The notes: generated by a model from the letters alone, not told the origin. A stretch of 7,231 nt of DNA from Burkholderiaceae bacterium (GCA_031256125.1 JAIRRE010000005.1:1-7231); one strand, 5' to 3'; shown: positions 1 to 6,916, counted from the first letter of the stretch. Program-made: numbers and translations.

Positions 1-2
1 AG

Positions 3-293
3 GCCAATTACGCGGCGGCCAAGGCGGGCTTGGCAGGTATGACGCGCTCGCTGGCGCGCGAGCTGGGCAGCCGCGGCATTACCGTCAACTGTATCGCTCC
101 GGGTTTTATTGCCACCGACATGACCGCTGCCCTGCCTGTCGAACAGCGGCAGGCGCTGGCGGCGCAAATTCCGCTCGGGCGTCTGGGCGCGCCCGAGGAC
201 ATCGCGCACGCGGTGGCGTATCTGGTCAGCGACCAGGCCGGTTACGTGACAGGGCAGGAACTGCACGTCAACGGCGGTATGCTGATGGCATGA
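3..293 (+). CDS. fabG: 3-oxoacyl-ACP reductase FabG, C-terminal part (5' end outside window)
   Basis: Short-chain dehydrogenase that reduces 3-oxoacyl-ACP to 3-hydroxyacyl-ACP with NADPH, in the cytosolic type II fatty-acid synthesis cycle. The open frame enters from the left edge and gives 96 residues, about the last 40% of a family that is usually near 245 residues. The first residues read ANYAAAKAG, which contains the catalytic Tyr-x-x-x-Lys pair of the SDR family (Tyr codon 9-11, Lys codon 21-23). It continues with the conserved [16 protein letters not shown] stretch and ends with the typical HVNGGM C-terminus. The NAD(P)-binding Rossmann N-terminus lies outside the window. An in-frame TTG at 30 is internal, not a start. 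The neighbouring acpP and fabF support FabG rather than another SDR. The assignment is very secure. Confidence 0.97.
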   Translation, partial: ANYAAAKAGLAGMTRSLARELGSRGITVNCIAPGFIATDMTAALPVEQRQALAAQIPLGRLGAPEDIAHAVAYLVSDQAGYVTGQELHVNGGMLMA

Positions 294-299
294 GAGCGA

Positions 300-317
300 T
301 TTTGCAACCTTGCAAAA
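300..317. promoter_or_regulatory. Perfect 8-bp inverted repeat just after fabG, possible operator
   Basis: TTTTGCAA-CC-TTGCAAAA is a perfect palindrome with a 2-nt centre, beginning 6 nt after the fabG stop. The 2-nt centre is too tight for a good terminator hairpin, and no T-run follows directly. It looks more like a dimeric regulator binding site. It lies just upstream of the candidate acpP promoter. No regulator is identified, and the functional role is inference. Confidence 0.4.
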
Positions 318-325
318 GTTTGTCA

Positions 326-354
326 TTGATGTGTTCATGCAACGTACGCATAAA
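326..354 (+). promoter_or_regulatory. Candidate sigma-70 promoter for acpP
   Basis: TTGATG (326-331) and CATAAA (349-354) are separated by 17 nt, and each matches 4 of 6 consensus bases. A second -10-like hexamer, TAAAAT (371-376), lies downstream but lacks a good -35 at normal spacing. A promoter in the fabG-acpP gap is expected because ACP is made in large excess over the enzymes. The match is only moderate. Confidence 0.35.
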
Positions 355-365
355 TGACGCATTCG

Positions 366-386
366 GTGGGTAAAATGCCCACTTTT
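366..386 (+). promoter_or_regulatory. Short hairpin plus T-run in front of acpP
   Basis: GTGGG (366-370) and CCCAC (378-382) form a perfect 5-bp stem around the 7-nt loop TAAAATG, followed by TTTT (383-386). It could act as a weak terminator or attenuator for transcripts coming from fabG. Alternatively it could simply frame the -10-like TAAAAT. The stem is short, so termination would be weak. Confidence 0.3.
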
Positions 387-398
387 CAATAACCTTAA

Positions 399-653
<255 letters not shown>

Positions 654-665
654 GGAGAGCGCCGA

Positions 666-1910
666 ATGAGCCGACGCCGCGTCGTTGTCACAGGACTCGG
701 ATGCATCAGCCCCGTGGGTAACACGGTGGCGGCAAGCTGGGCTAGCCTGCTGGCGGGCCGTTCCGGGATTGGACCGATCACCGCTTTCGATGCCAGTGCT
801 TATCCCTGCCAGTTCGCTGGCGAGGTCAAGGACTTTGACGCGGACGCATATCTCCCTGGGAAGGAAGCGCGCTATCTGGATCGCTTTATCCAGCTCGGGT
901 TTGCCGCCGCCGTTCAGGCGGTGCGAGACAGCGGCCTGCCCACGGGCGAAGCGCTCTCGCCCGATGAGGCGGCGCGCATTGGCTGCAATATCGGCGCCGG
1001 CATTGGCGGCTTGCCGACGATCGAAAAAGCGCGTGACCAATTAGTCGCGCGCGGCCCGCGCCGTGTTTCGCCGTTCTTTGTGCCTTCCGCGATCATCAAC
1101 ATGGTTGCGGGTCAAGTTTCCATCTACTACGGCTTTAAGGGGCCGAATCTGGCAATCGTTACGGCCTGCACCTCCGGGTTACACGCGATCGGCCTATCGG
1201 CGCGCATGATCGAGTCCGGCGATGCCGACGCGATGGTCGCTGGCGGCGCTGAATCGACCGTATGCCCGCTGGGCATTGGCGGCTTTGCGGCGGCCAAGGC
1301 GTTGAGTACGCGCAACGACGACCCCGCGACCGCTTCCCGTCCGTGGGATAAGGGGCGCGATGGTTTCGTGCTCGGCGAGGGGGCGGGCGTGGTGGTGCTC
1401 GAGGAATATGAGCGCGCCAAGGCGCGCGGGGCGACGATTTACGCTGAACTGGCCGGCTTTGGCATGTCTGGCGACGCGTATCACATGACCGCGCCCGATC
1501 TCGATGGCCCGCGCCGCGCAATGGTGGCCGCGCTGGCCAATGCGGGTATTAATGCCGATCAAGTGCAGTATGTCAACGCGCATGGCACTTCGACGCCGCT
1601 GGGCGACATCAACGAAACCAACGCCATGAAGCTGGCCTTGGGCGAACACGCCAAACAGGTCGTAATTAGCTCAACCAAGTCGATGACCGGGCATTTGCTT
1701 GGCGGCGCAGGTGGTATCGAGAGTGTGTTTACCATTCTGGCGATATATCACCAGAAGGCTCCGCCAACCATCAACCTGTTCAATCAGGATCCCGAGTGCG
1801 ACCTCGATTACTGCGCCAACACCGCGCGTGATATGAAAATCGACGCCGCGCTCAAAAATAACTTCGGCTTTGGCGGCACCAACGGTTCGCTGGTGTTCCG
1901 GCGCGTTTAA
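666..1910 (+). CDS. fabF: Beta-ketoacyl-ACP synthase II
   Basis: Condensing enzyme that elongates acyl-ACP with malonyl-ACP by decarboxylative Claisen condensation, including the palmitoleate to cis-vaccenate step. It is a cytosolic thiolase-fold dimer. The 414 residues match the usual length of about 413. The nucleophile is Cys168 in TACTSG, with active-site His306 (NAHGTST) and His343 (STKSMTGH, with Lys338). The Cys-His-His set marks FabF/FabB rather than FabH. The glycine-rich C-terminus [14 protein letters not shown] is also typical. The ATG at 666 has GAGGAG (652-657) at 8-nt spacing, overlapping the acpP stop codon, so acpP and fabF are probably translated from one message. The FabF assignment over FabB rests on length and the acpP-fabF neighbourhood. 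Confidence 0.98.
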   Translation: MSRRRVVVTGLGCISPVGNTVAASWASLLAGRSGIGPITAFDASAYPCQFAGEVKDFDADAYLPGKEARYLDRFIQLGFAAAVQAVRDSGLPTGEALSPDEAARIGCNIGAGIGGLPTIEKARDQLVARGPRRVSPFFVPSAIINMVAGQVSIYYGFKGPNLAIVTACTSGLHAIGLSARMIESGDADAMVAGGAESTVCPLGIGGFAAAKALSTRNDDPATASRPWDKGRDGFVLGEGAGVVVLEEYERAKARGATIYAELAGFGMSGDAYHMTAPDLDGPRRAMVAALANAGINADQVQYVNAHGTSTPLGDINETNAMKLALGEHAKQVVISSTKSMTGHLLGGAGGIESVFTILAIYHQKAPPTINLFNQDPECDLDYCANTARDMKIDAALKNNFGFGGTNGSLVFRRV

Positions 1911-1947
1911 TTGCCACGGCGGCGGTTTTGCACGAGGACGATGAGTC

Positions 1948-2397
1948 GTGGATCGTCTGCCGCCGGTGCGTTATCCCGTTGGACGCGATCCGTCGTTGGC
2001 GTTGGCGCTGATTGTGCTGTGGGTGCTGGCGCTCGCCCCGATGTTGGCGGCGCTGGTGTGGCGCACTCCGGTGCGCTCGCACGGTTGGGCGTTGACAGCT
2101 GCGCTGGTTGTTGCGTCCGCGCTCGGCGTGTGGTGCACATGGCGTTTCTGGCGCGCTCAAACTCCGGGGGAATTGGTTTGGAACGGGGCCGAGTGGTCTC
2201 TGGAGAGAGAGGGTGTGACGGTGGTGATCGCGCACCTTGGCACTTGTTGCGATGGCCAGCGCGCGCTCTTGTTGCGGGCGCATGGGAATATCGGCCGCCG
2301 AGTGGTCTGGCTATGGGTCGGGCGCGCCGGCCAATCGGCGCGCTGGCATTTGCTGCGTTGCGCGTTATACGCGCCAGTCCCGGCGATGCTGACATGA
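1948..2397 (+). CDS. Small inner-membrane protein, YgfX/CptA-like
   Basis: This 149-residue protein has two predicted membrane helices near the N-terminus (about 16-38 and 47-65), joined by a short polar turn, then a soluble C-terminal part that is probably cytosolic. The pattern GELVWNGAEWSLE (74-86), a later ALLLR strand and a WLWVGR...ARWHLLR C-terminal stretch resembles the YgfX (CptA) family, in which two helices precede a small beta-rich domain with W-x-G-x-E-W. YgfX in gammaproteobacteria has been linked to SdhE and to cell-division or cytoskeletal effects. No SdhE gene is visible here, so function stays open. An in-frame TGA at 1942-1944 makes GTG 1948 the first possible start, and GAGGA (1934-1938) precedes it at 9 nt. 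It lies between fabF (37 nt) and rpoE (10 nt). The family call is by eye and moderate; a coding membrane protein is likely. Confidence 0.75.
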   Translation: MDRLPPVRYPVGRDPSLALALIVLWVLALAPMLAALVWRTPVRSHGWALTAALVVASALGVWCTWRFWRAQTPGELVWNGAEWSLEREGVTVVIAHLGTCCDGQRALLLRAHGNIGRRVVWLWVGRAGQSARWHLLRCALYAPVPAMLT

Positions 2398-2407
2398 TGA
2401 GGCCGAG

Positions 2408-3058
2408 GTGACCCGGCAAACCCCGTTGCCCGGTTTATCGTCAGAAATTCGTGCCGATATGCCCGATGCGCTGTTGGTTGAGCGCGCACAGGGTGGCGAT
2501 GCGCGGGCTTACGAGTTGCTGGTTATCAAGTATCAACGGCGCGTCGAGCGCCTGATTTCCCGCATGGTGCGCGATGTGGACCTGGTGCCCGATATTACGC
2601 AGGAGACATTTATTCGCGCTTGGCGGGCGTTGCCCCAGTACCGGGGCGAGGCGCAGTTTTACACTTGGCTTTATCGCATCGCGATCAATACCGCCAAAAA
2701 AATGCTGCTGGGTTTGAAGCGCGACCGGCTCCTGACGGAAACCGCGCGGCAAGCCGATGACGGCGATGACGATGAAACTTCCCGCCACGAAAAGGAACTA
2801 ACGACCGACTCAACGCCTGAAACTGAATTGGCGGCGCGCGAAATTGCACAGGCGGTACAAATCGCGCTGGCGGCATTGTCTGAGGATTTGCGGCAAGCGG
2901 TGACGTTGCGGGAGATCGAAGGGCTGAGCTATGAGGAAATTGCGCAAGCGATGAACTGTCCGATTGGTACCGTGCGCTCGCGTATCTTCCGGGCGCGCGA
3001 GGCGATTTCAACGCGCATCAAACCGCTGTTGTCGCACCAAACAGGCAAACGTTGGTAG
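2408..3058 (+). CDS. rpoE: RNA polymerase sigma factor RpoE (sigma-E/AlgU type)
   Basis: ECF sigma factor that directs RNA polymerase to envelope-stress promoters when released from RseA. Region 2 spans about residues 35-100, with ITQETFIRAWRAL and the FYTWLYRIAINTAKK promoter-melting segment. An acidic linker (DDGDDDE, 117-123) follows. Region 4 lies at about 150-210, with helix-turn-helix LSYEEIAQAMNCPIGTVRSR recognising the -35 element. The 216 residues exceed the roughly 191-200 typical of the family. The excess is mainly about 17 extra N-terminal residues if GTG 2408 is used. GTG is preferred because GAGG (2399-2402) precedes it at 5 nt, while ATG 2459 (giving 199 residues) lacks a visible ribosome site. 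An in-frame TGA at 2390 excludes earlier starts. rseA and rseB follow directly, confirming the RpoE subgroup. Confidence 0.96.
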   Translation: MTRQTPLPGLSSEIRADMPDALLVERAQGGDARAYELLVIKYQRRVERLISRMVRDVDLVPDITQETFIRAWRALPQYRGEAQFYTWLYRIAINTAKKMLLGLKRDRLLTETARQADDGDDDETSRHEKELTTDSTPETELAAREIAQAVQIALAALSEDLRQAVTLREIEGLSYEEIAQAMNCPIGTVRSRIFRAREAISTRIKPLLSHQTGKRW

Positions 3059-3089
3059 GCACAAAAGCATCATAAAGGCGGTGAACGAC

Positions 3090-3752
3090 ATGAACAACGA
3101 ATATCAATCTGTTGAACCCAGCGACGACCCAGCTGTGTCGATTTCGGCGCTGATGGATGGCGCGCTCTCCGGTCCGCAAGCCGATGCCGCGTTGGCCGCC
3201 GCCACGCAACCAGAGGGTGAACAGCGTTGGCGGCTCTACCACCTGATCGGTGATACGCTGCGCGCGCCCGATTTGGCGGCCCACCACGACGCGGGGCTGC
3301 CAGGGCGCGTGCGCGCGGCGATTCAGCCAGGGGCAGCCATGCTGCCTGAATTTGCGCCGCCGCCTGTGGCGCTTGGGCGCCAGGCCGCCAACGACGGTGT
3401 ATTTCGCTGGAAGCTGGCGTCCGGCTTCGCTTCGGTGGTGGCCGTGGCTGCCATCGGCTGGAATGTGTGGAGCGGCGTCGGCCATCCGCATGGTCAGCAA
3501 TTCGCGCAAACCCAGCCATTCGTCTCGTCCCAGGTTGTCGTCGCATCAGCGGTGCCAGCCGTGCCGGTGGCCGATGGTGTGATTGGCGCGCGCGATGCGC
3601 AGTACGCAACGTCCGCTCCAAATCAGAGCAAACCGGAAATGCTGCGTAATCCTCAGCTTGATCGCTTATTGGCCGAACACCGGCAGATGGCGGCCTTTGG
3701 CGAGCCATCCACTTTTTTGCGCTACGCCACCTTTGAGGAACCGGCGCGTTGA
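3090..3752 (+). CDS. rseA: Anti-sigma-E factor RseA
   Basis: Single-pass inner-membrane protein that sequesters sigma-E in the cytosol and is destroyed by staged proteolysis (DegS and RseP in E. coli) under envelope stress. The N-terminal sigma-binding domain shows SISALMDGALS (17-27) and RWRLYHLIGDTLR (46-58), both hallmarks of RseA/MucA. A membrane helix follows at about 109-127. The periplasmic tail carries a conserved-looking NPQLDRLLAEHRQ...STFLRYATF end, the likely RseB contact region by analogy. The length of 220 residues is close to the E. coli 216. The open frame extends further upstream inside rpoE, but ATG 3090 is chosen: GGTGA (3080-3084) lies 5 nt before it, and the sequence homologous to the family begins here. 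GTG 3081 is possible but has poor spacing. There are no cysteines. It overlaps rseB by 4 nt. Confidence 0.95.
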   Translation: MNNEYQSVEPSDDPAVSISALMDGALSGPQADAALAAATQPEGEQRWRLYHLIGDTLRAPDLAAHHDAGLPGRVRAAIQPGAAMLPEFAPPPVALGRQAANDGVFRWKLASGFASVVAVAAIGWNVWSGVGHPHGQQFAQTQPFVSSQVVVASAVPAVPVADGVIGARDAQYATSAPNQSKPEMLRNPQLDRLLAEHRQMAAFGEPSTFLRYATFEEPAR

Positions 3753-5008
3753 GTCCGATCGTGTCCAAGAGCACAGTTGCGCCGTTGCTGGCCTTGGCAG
3801 TGTCGTGTTGCGTGGCGACTTCGGCTTGGGCGCAAGCCAAGTATGCGCCGGGCGCAGCTTTCGGGCCAGGGCGCGGTGATTCAGGGGAGGCCGTGAGCGA
3901 GCAATCCGCGCCGAATGTCGCGTCATTCGGCGTTGCTTCGGCACCTACTGGCACCGAGTATGGTTTGGATCAATGGCTGGTCCGTCTACGGCAAGCCGCG
4001 CGCGTGCCGGCCTACACCGGTACCTATGTTGTCTGGTCAGCGCCGGGGTTGCTGGCCAGCTCGCGCATCTGGCACGCCAGCAGGGGAAATATGCAAGTCG
4101 AGCAGGTGGACGCGCTTTCGGGTACGCCGCGTTCGACGTATCGCGTCACAGATTGGCGGGGACGCCAGAAGGTTGAAACTTTTTTGTTCCAACGGCGCCT
4201 GTTGCGTATCAAGCGTGGCGAGTTACTTGGCGGAGGGGGCTTTCCCAACCTGCCCGGCGCGCAGCAGGGGATTACGCCTGCCGATTACTATGACGCCCAG
4301 CAGGCGGGACAAGAACGCGTGGCGGGCTTCATGACCGACGTGGTGCGGTTTGTGCCGCGCGACTCTCTGCGTTACGGCTACCGCGTGTGGAGCGAACGGC
4401 GCACGGGCTTGGCGATCAAGCTGCAAACGCTCGATGAACGCGGGCGCGTGCTGGAGCAGGCGGCGTTTTCCGATCTGGCATTTGACGCGCCGGTGAGCGT
4501 CGGCGCGCTGCTGCGCCAGATGCACCAGCAGCGCGGCTGGCGGGTCGAGCGCGCCGCGCGCGTCTTGACCACGGCAATGGCCGAGGGCTGGCAAATCGGC
4601 GGGCCGTCCGGTTCGTCCGTGCCAGGCTTTGCGTTGCAAAATTGTTATCGCCAGCCGGTGCAGATCCAGGACGAGGCGGCGGTTCCAGCGACTGCCGGCA
4701 GTGCACAGTCTGATGCCAGGGGGCCGGTCGGCGCGGCCGCCGATAGCGGTCGTCGGGACATTGCAGCCCGGTCACATTCGTTCCAATGCGTGTTTTCCGA
4801 TGGGCTGGCGGCGGTGTCGGTGTTTATTGATCGCTACGATCCTGTGCGGCAGGGCGGCGGCAACACCGGTGAGCTTGATTCGGCCGTTGGCGCTACACAC
4901 CTGTTGGTGCGCCGTATCGGCGATACGAACTGGGTTGCCGCTGCCGTGGGCGAAGTCCCGCTACCAACCTTGCGGCGGTTTGTGACCGGGGTGTCGCGGT
5001 TGCGGTGA
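3749..5008 (+). CDS. rseB: Sigma-E regulatory protein RseB/MucB
   Basis: Periplasmic protein that binds the RseA tail, protects it from proteolysis and, in E. coli, releases it on sensing lipopolysaccharide intermediates. A signal peptide covers about residues 1-28, with a probable cut after AWA. Residues 29-70 are low complexity. The large LolA-like lipid-binding domain covers about 72-270 (YTGTYVVW, RYGYRVWSERRTGLAIKLQTLD). The C-terminal domain covers about 275-415 (FSDGLAAVSVFID, VGEVPLPTLRRF). At 419 residues it is about 100 longer than E. coli RseB, through the N-terminal stretch and an insertion at about 305-343. The only mature cysteines, Cys299 and Cys347, flank that insertion. The TTG start overlaps the rseA stop (TTGA) and has GAGGAA (3735-3740) at 8 nt; GTG 3761 is the alternative and keeps the signal peptide. 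Confidence 0.93.
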   Translation: MSPIVSKSTVAPLLALAVSCCVATSAWAQAKYAPGAAFGPGRGDSGEAVSEQSAPNVASFGVASAPTGTEYGLDQWLVRLRQAARVPAYTGTYVVWSAPGLLASSRIWHASRGNMQVEQVDALSGTPRSTYRVTDWRGRQKVETFLFQRRLLRIKRGELLGGGGFPNLPGAQQGITPADYYDAQQAGQERVAGFMTDVVRFVPRDSLRYGYRVWSERRTGLAIKLQTLDERGRVLEQAAFSDLAFDAPVSVGALLRQMHQQRGWRVERAARVLTTAMAEGWQIGGPSGSSVPGFALQNCYRQPVQIQDEAAVPATAGSAQSDARGPVGAAADSGRRDIAARSHSFQCVFSDGLAAVSVFIDRYDPVRQGGGNTGELDSAVGATHLLVRRIGDTNWVAAAVGEVPLPTLRRFVTGVSRLR

Positions 5009-5050
5009 AAGTGTCGGCTTTATGTTTTTGTACCCTGCGTCCGTGCCGGT

Positions 5051-5079
5051 GAAAACTTTATGCTTGATTTTGAGTCATA
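5051..5079 (+). promoter_or_regulatory. Candidate sigma-E promoter for mucD
   Basis: GAAAACTT (5051-5058) is followed after 16 nt by TCATA (5075-5079), with a G just before the TC. This fits the sigma-E consensus form GGAACTT-N16-TCAAA/TCTGA: AACTT is intact and the -10 matches 4 of 5. It lies 60 nt before the mucD start, in the only sizeable gap downstream of rpoE before mucD ends. The match was made by eye; promoter activity is inferred. Confidence 0.55.
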
Positions 5080-5138
5080 TTCCATCCCCGTTCACGCGAT
5101 GGCCAACCTGATAAAACCTGCTTGAGGAATTGATTGTG

Positions 5139-6698
5139 ATGAAGTACATGCCATCATTCAAAATGCGCCAGCCTTTGTTGGCCGCCGCCATGATGCTGGG
5201 CGTCACGGCACAAAGCTGGGCCGCGCCAGCTGCCGTGTCTGCGACACCTAACAGCGCCGCAGTCGCGTCAGCGCCGGCGGCTACTACTGCCGCGCCCTTG
5301 GTGGTGCGCGGCTTGCCCGATTTTGCCGATCTGGTCGAACAGGTCGCGCCGATGGTGGTGAACATTCGTACCAGCGCGCGCACCGATGCGGCTGCCGACG
5401 ATGGGCCGGATCAGCAGATGCAGGACTTTTTCCGGCACTTTTTTGGTATGCCGATGCCGAACCTGCCACCTCAGATGCCACGTCCCAAGCGCGCGCAGCC
5501 GCCAGGGCCGGGGCCGGAGGTGCCCAAGGGCGTGGGGTCGGGTTTCATCTTGACGCCCGACGGCTACGTCATGACCAACGCCCACGTGATCGAGGGCGCG
5601 GACGAGGTGACGGTAACGCTCGCGGATAAACGCGAATTCAAGGCCAAGATCATCGGCGCGGACAAGCGCACCGACGTGGCGGTGGTCAAGATCGATGCCA
5701 ACAATCTACCGGCAGCCCACATCGGCGACGTGGGCAAGCTCCGGGTGGGTGAATGGGTGATGGCGATCGGTTCGCCGTTCGGCCTGGACAACACCGTCAC
5801 CGCCGGCATCGTCAGCGCCAAACAGCGCGACACCGGCGATTACCTGCCTTTCATCCAGACCGACGTGGCGGTCAATCCGGGCAACTCCGGCGGGCCGCTG
5901 ATTAACATGCGCGGCGAGGTGGTGGGCATCAACAGCCAGATTTACTCGCGCTCGGGCGGGTTCATGGGCATTTCGTTCGCCATTCCGATCGACGAGGCGA
6001 TCCGCGTGAGCAACCAATTGCGCACCAACGGCCATGTTACACGCGGGCTTATCGGCGTCAGCATCGGTCAGGTCTCGCGTGAAGTAGCTCAGGCCATCGG
6101 GCTGGGCAAACCGAAAGGCGCGCTGGTGCGACATGTGCAGGCCGATTCGCCGGCGGCCAAGGCTGGCGTCGAGCCGGGCGACATCATTACGCGCTTCAAT
6201 GGCCAGGCCATCGACAATGCCACCGATTTGCCGCGCTTGGTGGGTGACACCAAGCCGGGTACGCGCGCCAGCGTGACGATATTCCGGCGCGGACAGACGC
6301 GCGATTTGACGCTGACCGTCGCCGAAATGGATGGCGATCAAGCCGTGGGAGGCAAGCCGCCCGCGAACAAGGCGTCTGAAGCGGCGCCCGCGAGTAGCCC
6401 AGCGGTCCGGCAACTCGGACTGGTGGTGAGTGATCTGAGCGCCGATCAGCGGCGTGACCTCAAAGTACCGCACGGCGTGCGCATCGACCAAGCCAGTGGC
6501 GCCGCAGCCCGCGCCGGGTTGCGCGAAGGCGACGTAATTTTGTCGGTTGGCAACACCGAAACCAATACCGCCCGAGAGTTCGATGCGGCTGTTGATAAAT
6601 CGCTTTCATCAGCTGCTGGAAAACCCGTCAATATGCTGATACAACGCAATGATTTGGTGCAATTTATGCTTATCTGGCCGAAGCCAAAAACGCCCTGA
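5139..6698 (+). CDS. mucD: Periplasmic HtrA-family serine protease, MucD/DegP type
   Basis: Secreted protease/chaperone that degrades misfolded envelope proteins. A signal peptide covers about residues 1-28 (cut near SWA-AP). The trypsin-like domain has the triad His149 (TNAHV), Asp179 (RTDVAV) and Ser250 (GNSGGPL). It is preceded by a Met/Pro/Phe-rich loop (about 91-130) corresponding to the regulatory LA loop. PDZ1 spans about 303-400 and PDZ2 about 425-515, joined by an Ala/Pro/Ser linker. Two PDZ domains point to DegP/MucD/DegQ rather than single-PDZ DegS. No cysteine is present, so the disulfide of the E. coli DegP LA loop is absent. At 519 residues it is slightly longer than usual. ATG 5139 has GAGGAA (5124-5129) at 9 nt; GTG 5136 is also usable, whereas TTG 5130 abuts the ribosome site. 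MucD is favoured by the rpoE-rseA-rseB context. Confidence 0.95.
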   Translation: MKYMPSFKMRQPLLAAAMMLGVTAQSWAAPAAVSATPNSAAVASAPAATTAAPLVVRGLPDFADLVEQVAPMVVNIRTSARTDAAADDGPDQQMQDFFRHFFGMPMPNLPPQMPRPKRAQPPGPGPEVPKGVGSGFILTPDGYVMTNAHVIEGADEVTVTLADKREFKAKIIGADKRTDVAVVKIDANNLPAAHIGDVGKLRVGEWVMAIGSPFGLDNTVTAGIVSAKQRDTGDYLPFIQTDVAVNPGNSGGPLINMRGEVVGINSQIYSRSGGFMGISFAIPIDEAIRVSNQLRTNGHVTRGLIGVSIGQVSREVAQAIGLGKPKGALVRHVQADSPAAKAGVEPGDIITRFNGQAIDNATDLPRLVGDTKPGTRASVTIFRRGQTRDLTLTVAEMDGDQAVGGKPPANKASEAAPASSPAVRQLGLVVSDLSADQRRDLKVPHGVRIDQASGAAARAGLREGDVILSVGNTETNTAREFDAAVDKSLSSAAGKPVNMLIQRNDLVQFMLIWPKPKTP

Positions 6699-6786
6699 GG
6701 AAAACCTTTTTATATTCTGTTGATATTTTGTGTGTAACTGGTGTATTTGCGGTGTTTGACCGTTTGCAGTAGGCCGACCGGACAGC

Positions 6787-6813
6787 TCGACAGCAGTTCT
6801 TTTTGCCTAAAAT
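6787..6813 (+). promoter_or_regulatory. Possible promoter in the mucD-lepA gap
   Basis: TCGACA (6787-6792, 5 of 6 to TTGACA) is followed after a short 15-nt spacer by TAAAAT (6808-6813, 5 of 6 to TATAAT). A start near 6820 is predicted. It would drive lepA and/or a short transcript ending at the terminator at 6861-6893. The spacer is shorter than optimal, so confidence is low. Confidence 0.3.
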
Positions 6814-6819
6814 GACGGT

Positions 6820-6893
6820 CCAACTATCGCAGTTGCCAGACATAGACCGATCGTTGGTTCAAGGGCGCGCCCCTCTCCGGCGCGCCCTTTTTT
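6820..6893 (+). ncRNA. Candidate short RNA or attenuated lepA leader
   Basis: Between the possible promoter and the terminator lie about 74 nt that can fold. CAACT (6821-6825) pairs with AGTTG (6831-6835) around a 5-nt loop, and CGGTC (6816-6820) can pair with GACCG (6845-6849) outside it if transcription starts a little earlier. The stretch ends in a strong intrinsic terminator. I see no open reading frame with a ribosome site. It may be a small RNA, the leader of lepA, or merely the 3' untranslated end of mucD mRNA. No known RNA family is recognised. Confidence 0.25.
6861..6893 (+). terminator. Strong intrinsic terminator upstream of lepA
   Basis: AAGGGCGCGCC (6861-6871) pairs perfectly with GGCGCGCCCTT (6879-6889) around the 7-nt loop CCTCTCC. 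A run of six T (6888-6893) overlaps the base of the stem. It is oriented for + strand transcription. It ends the mucD transcript, yet sits only 37 nt before the lepA start codon, so it also lies in the path of any transcript entering lepA from upstream. Confidence 0.9.
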
Positions 6894-6902
6894 CATGAAC
6901 CG

Positions 6903-6916
6903 TTGGCGCTTGGCGC
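6903..6916 (+). repeat. Tandem 7-nt repeat before lepA
   Basis: TTGGCGC occurs twice head to tail (6903-6909, 6910-6916), in the 37-nt space between the terminator and the lepA start. It is probably slippage-derived. It contains no ribosome site. Confidence 0.5.

Noticed and set aside
1857..1885. TAACTT near the end of fabF as a sigma-E -35
   Set aside because: No TCAAA/TCTGA-like -10 occurs at 15-17 nt spacing.
1911..2411. Alternative + strand frame (166 codons) over the small membrane gene
   Set aside because: Its product is Arg/Gly/Ala-rich with no coherent helices, and its TTG start has no ribosome site. The other frame gives two clean membrane helices and a YgfX-like pattern.
2964..3089. 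Extended rseA start inside rpoE
   Set aside because: The upstream part (SSGRARRFQRASNRCC) is just rpoE read in another frame. RseA homology begins at ATG 3090, which has a usable ribosome site.
3070..3954. Long minus-strand open frame (294 codons) opposite rseA/rseB
   Set aside because: Arg/Pro/Ala-rich composition without domain signals, fully antisense to well-supported genes. It is typical of GC-rich shadow frames.
5706..6491. Minus-strand open frame (261 codons) opposite mucD
   Set aside because: It lies opposite the protease and PDZ domains, has no recognisable motif or ribosome site, and is a composition artefact.
6699..6725. Possible terminator right after mucD (GGAAAACCTTTTT)
   Set aside because: Only a 3-bp AGG/CCT stem can form. 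The real terminator is at 6861-6893.
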